7,765 nucleotides of DNA, taken from positions 1 to 7,765 of the forward strand of contig CAZADS010000017.1 of the NCBI GenBank assembly GCA_964483985.1. The letters run 5' to 3'. The stretch's first letter is position 1. The number at the start of each line of letters is the position of its first letter. Below are positions 6,486 through 7,765 of this stretch, in pieces. Below the pieces are notes generated by a model, which saw nothing but the letters and a program-made list of their open reading frames with translations, ran no database searches and was not told the origin of the DNA. The translations under genes and the position numbers were made by a program. The DNA is from CAZADS01 sp964483985 (lineage in GTDB: Bacteria > Pseudomonadota > Alphaproteobacteria > Thalassobaculales > Thalassobaculaceae).

Positions 6486-7220
6486 ATGGAATGGACTGAT
6501 AACGGAATAGTTTTGGCTGCTCGGCCTTACGGTGAATCAGCTGCTGTGACGGTGATTCTGACTCAAAACTATGGGCGTCATGCGGGACTCGTCCGAGGAG
6601 CTACTTCCCAGCGAATTAGGGGAATAATACAGCCAGGAAATAGAGTAGAAGTTACCTGGCGGGCTAGAATGAGAGAGCATTTGGGGACGTATAATATAGA
6701 GCTTTTGGAAAGCTGTGCGTCGGATTTATTTGATGATCCTCTGAGGTTAGCTGGTATCGCGTCTTCTTCTGCCGTCGCGAATAGATCGTTGCCCGAAAGG
6801 GAACCGCACCTAGGAGTGTATAGGGGATTATTGGTATTGATAAATGCGATAAAGTCTCAGGATGATGGAGAAGCTTGGGTCGCAGCCTATGTAGGTTGGG
6901 AATTGGGTCTTTTAGCCGATTTGGGTTTTGGTTTAGACTTGTCAAAATGTGCTGCCACGGGCACTCTAGATAATCTTACTTACGTTAGTCCTAAAACAGG
7001 TAGGGCAATATCCTCTTCGGTAGGAAAAGATTACCACGAAAAACTTTTGCGCTTACCTAATTTTCTTACGGATAAGGTGGGCGGGGATCGAATTGATCTT
7101 ATCGATGGGCTTGCGCTAACAGGATATTTTTTAAATAGACATGTATTCGGGAGTTACAATGAGCAATCCCCACCAGCACGGGAACGATTCGTTCAGCGTT
7201 TGAAGGTTAGCAAATATTAA
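6486..7220 (+). CDS. recO: DNA repair protein RecO
   Basis: RecO works with RecR (and RecF) to load RecA on single-stranded DNA covered by SSB, in gap repair and recombination. The 244-residue product has the usual length. An N-terminal OB-fold covers about 1-80 (MEWTDNGIVLAARPYGES, GRHAGLVRGA, QPGNRVEVTWRAR, HLGTYNIELLES). A helical domain follows, with the alphaproteobacterial segment LGFGLDLSKCAATG (146-159) and YVSPKTGRAIS (166-176). Only one cysteine of the zinc motif found in some RecO proteins is present there, normal for this group. The ATG at 6486 lies 8 bp after the era stop and has no Shine-Dalgarno. Placing MEWTD at the N-terminus matches homologues. It is the last gene of the operon in the window; no strong intrinsic terminator is visible after it. 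Confidence 0.95.
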   Translation: MEWTDNGIVLAARPYGESAAVTVILTQNYGRHAGLVRGATSQRIRGIIQPGNRVEVTWRARMREHLGTYNIELLESCASDLFDDPLRLAGIASSSAVANRSLPEREPHLGVYRGLLVLINAIKSQDDGEAWVAAYVGWELGLLADLGFGLDLSKCAATGTLDNLTYVSPKTGRAISSSVGKDYHEKLLRLPNFLTDKVGGDRIDLIDGLALTGYFLNRHVFGSYNEQSPPARERFVQRLKVSKY

Positions 7221-7314
7221 TGGTCTAGGACTAGGCTCGGTAATAATCGAGAAATAAGTAGTAAAGTTGTTCTATCAGAGATTCAGGCCATTCCTTTTTG
7301 GTTCTTTTAATGTA
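7221..7314. other. Convergent spacer between recO and the oxidoreductase gene
   Basis: This 94-bp gap separates two genes that face each other. CTCG (7236-7239) and CGAG (7248-7251) make a 4-bp stem with an 8-base AT loop, but no T-run follows. GGCCA and TGGTT further on could pair only with G-T wobbles before a short T-rich stretch. Neither is a convincing bidirectional terminator. Confidence 0.3.
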
Positions 7315-7765
7315 TTATTCTAAGACTGGAGAGACGTTAATTTTTCGGAGCTCCGGGAAAAGTTCTTTTGACATCATTTCCATGCTGTCTAATGATAATT
7401 TTGCCGGCATTCCAATCCAGTGTGTTCTAATAATAAGATGATTCATGCCAAATTCCTCCCAATAAGGTCGAAGTTCCTCATAGCATTCTTCGGGTGATCC
7501 TAAAATGAATCTACCTTTCACTAAATCCTCGAACTCTTGGTCAAAACTCTCGTTCTCTGGCATTACTTTATCTTGTCCCCATTTTGCGTAGTTTTGATAT
7601 TTTCCAAATAGATACGGGCCGGCTAATTCCATCGCGGTCTTTTTATCCTTTGCGCAGAAAACTTCCTTTGCTATTGGCAACTCCTTTGGGGCTGATTTAC
7701 CAGATTTTCGAAGCGCGCTTTTATAGATTTCCATATGTCTCCGGATCGTTTCCAGTTGAGAATGA
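7315..7765 (-). CDS. LLM-class (luciferase-like) flavin-dependent oxidoreductase, C-terminal part (5' end outside window)
   Basis: The frame is open from the right edge of the window to a TAA at 7317-7315, giving 149 residues. The family is a TIM-barrel enzyme that uses reduced FMN, often from F420 or a flavin reductase partner, to oxidise varied substrates. The visible part ends with the pattern GRFILGSPEECYEELRPYWE, then FGMNHLIIRTHWIGMPAKLSLDSMEMMSKELFPEL. This matches the typical 'GSPEEC...L..Y...G.NHLI.R..WPGM' end of this group. PIAKEVFCAKDKKTAMELAGPYL earlier fits the conserved strand and helix before it. An ATG at 7734 is internal, since ten further codons (HSQLETIRRH) are open upstream without a stop. 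The substrate cannot be inferred. It converges on recO and is not part of the + strand operon. Confidence 0.8.
   Translation of the reverse strand, partial: HSQLETIRRHMEIYKSALRKSGKSAPKELPIAKEVFCAKDKKTAMELAGPYLFGKYQNYAKWGQDKVMPENESFDQEFEDLVKGRFILGSPEECYEELRPYWEEFGMNHLIIRTHWIGMPAKLSLDSMEMMSKELFPELRKINVSPVLE

Noticed and set aside
7732..7734. ATG on the minus strand as the start of the oxidoreductase
   Set aside because: The frame stays open for ten more codons to the window edge, and a 139-residue protein would lack most of the barrel, so the gene must begin outside the window.

Overview
The window is a conserved housekeeping block typical of Alphaproteobacteria: rpoZ (3' end), rsh (relA/spoT), pdxJ, acpS, lepB, rnc, era and recO, all on the + strand. 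A partial gene for a luciferase-like flavin-dependent oxidoreductase converges on it from the right edge. Protein details fit this group: the RpoZ tail carries a 'HVEVDEPE' type segment, Rsh is a single bifunctional RelA/SpoT protein, and the N-terminus of RecO begins 'MEWTDNGIVLAARPYGES'. The base composition is AT-rich by eye, so a low-GC, possibly marine or uncultured alphaproteobacterium is likely. Genus cannot be read from the window.

Layout. 1-294 encodes the RNA polymerase omega C-terminus. 371-2509 encodes the (p)ppGpp synthetase/hydrolase, probably from a TTG start. After a 164-bp gap come pdxJ (2674-3411, vitamin B6) and acpS (3459-3893, acyl carrier protein activation). An AT-rich 236-bp gap follows, with a promoter-like element, a 14-bp palindrome, a 13-bp direct repeat at both ends and a concentric inverted repeat. 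Then lepB (4130-4879), rnc (4876-5562), era (5569-6477) and recO (6486-7220) are packed with a 4-bp overlap or gaps of 6-8 bp, as expected of one transcript. 7221-7314 is a short convergent spacer, and 7315-7765 (minus strand) is the oxidoreductase C-terminus.

The genes join transcription and the stringent response (rpoZ, rsh), cofactor and lipid supply (pdxJ, acpS), protein export (lepB), rRNA processing and 30S maturation (rnc, era) and recombinational repair (recO). No mobile element, CRISPR array, tRNA or rRNA was seen, and no new multi-gene system is evident.

The one striking anomaly is in rnc. An otherwise complete RNase III gene has a single in-frame TGA at codon 104, between the two halves of the active site. 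The flanking sequence is in the same frame, and the spacing between catalytic residues is normal if the TGA is counted as one residue. This could be a real nonsense mutation, a read-through or split enzyme, or a one-base sequencing error. The sequence alone cannot decide.
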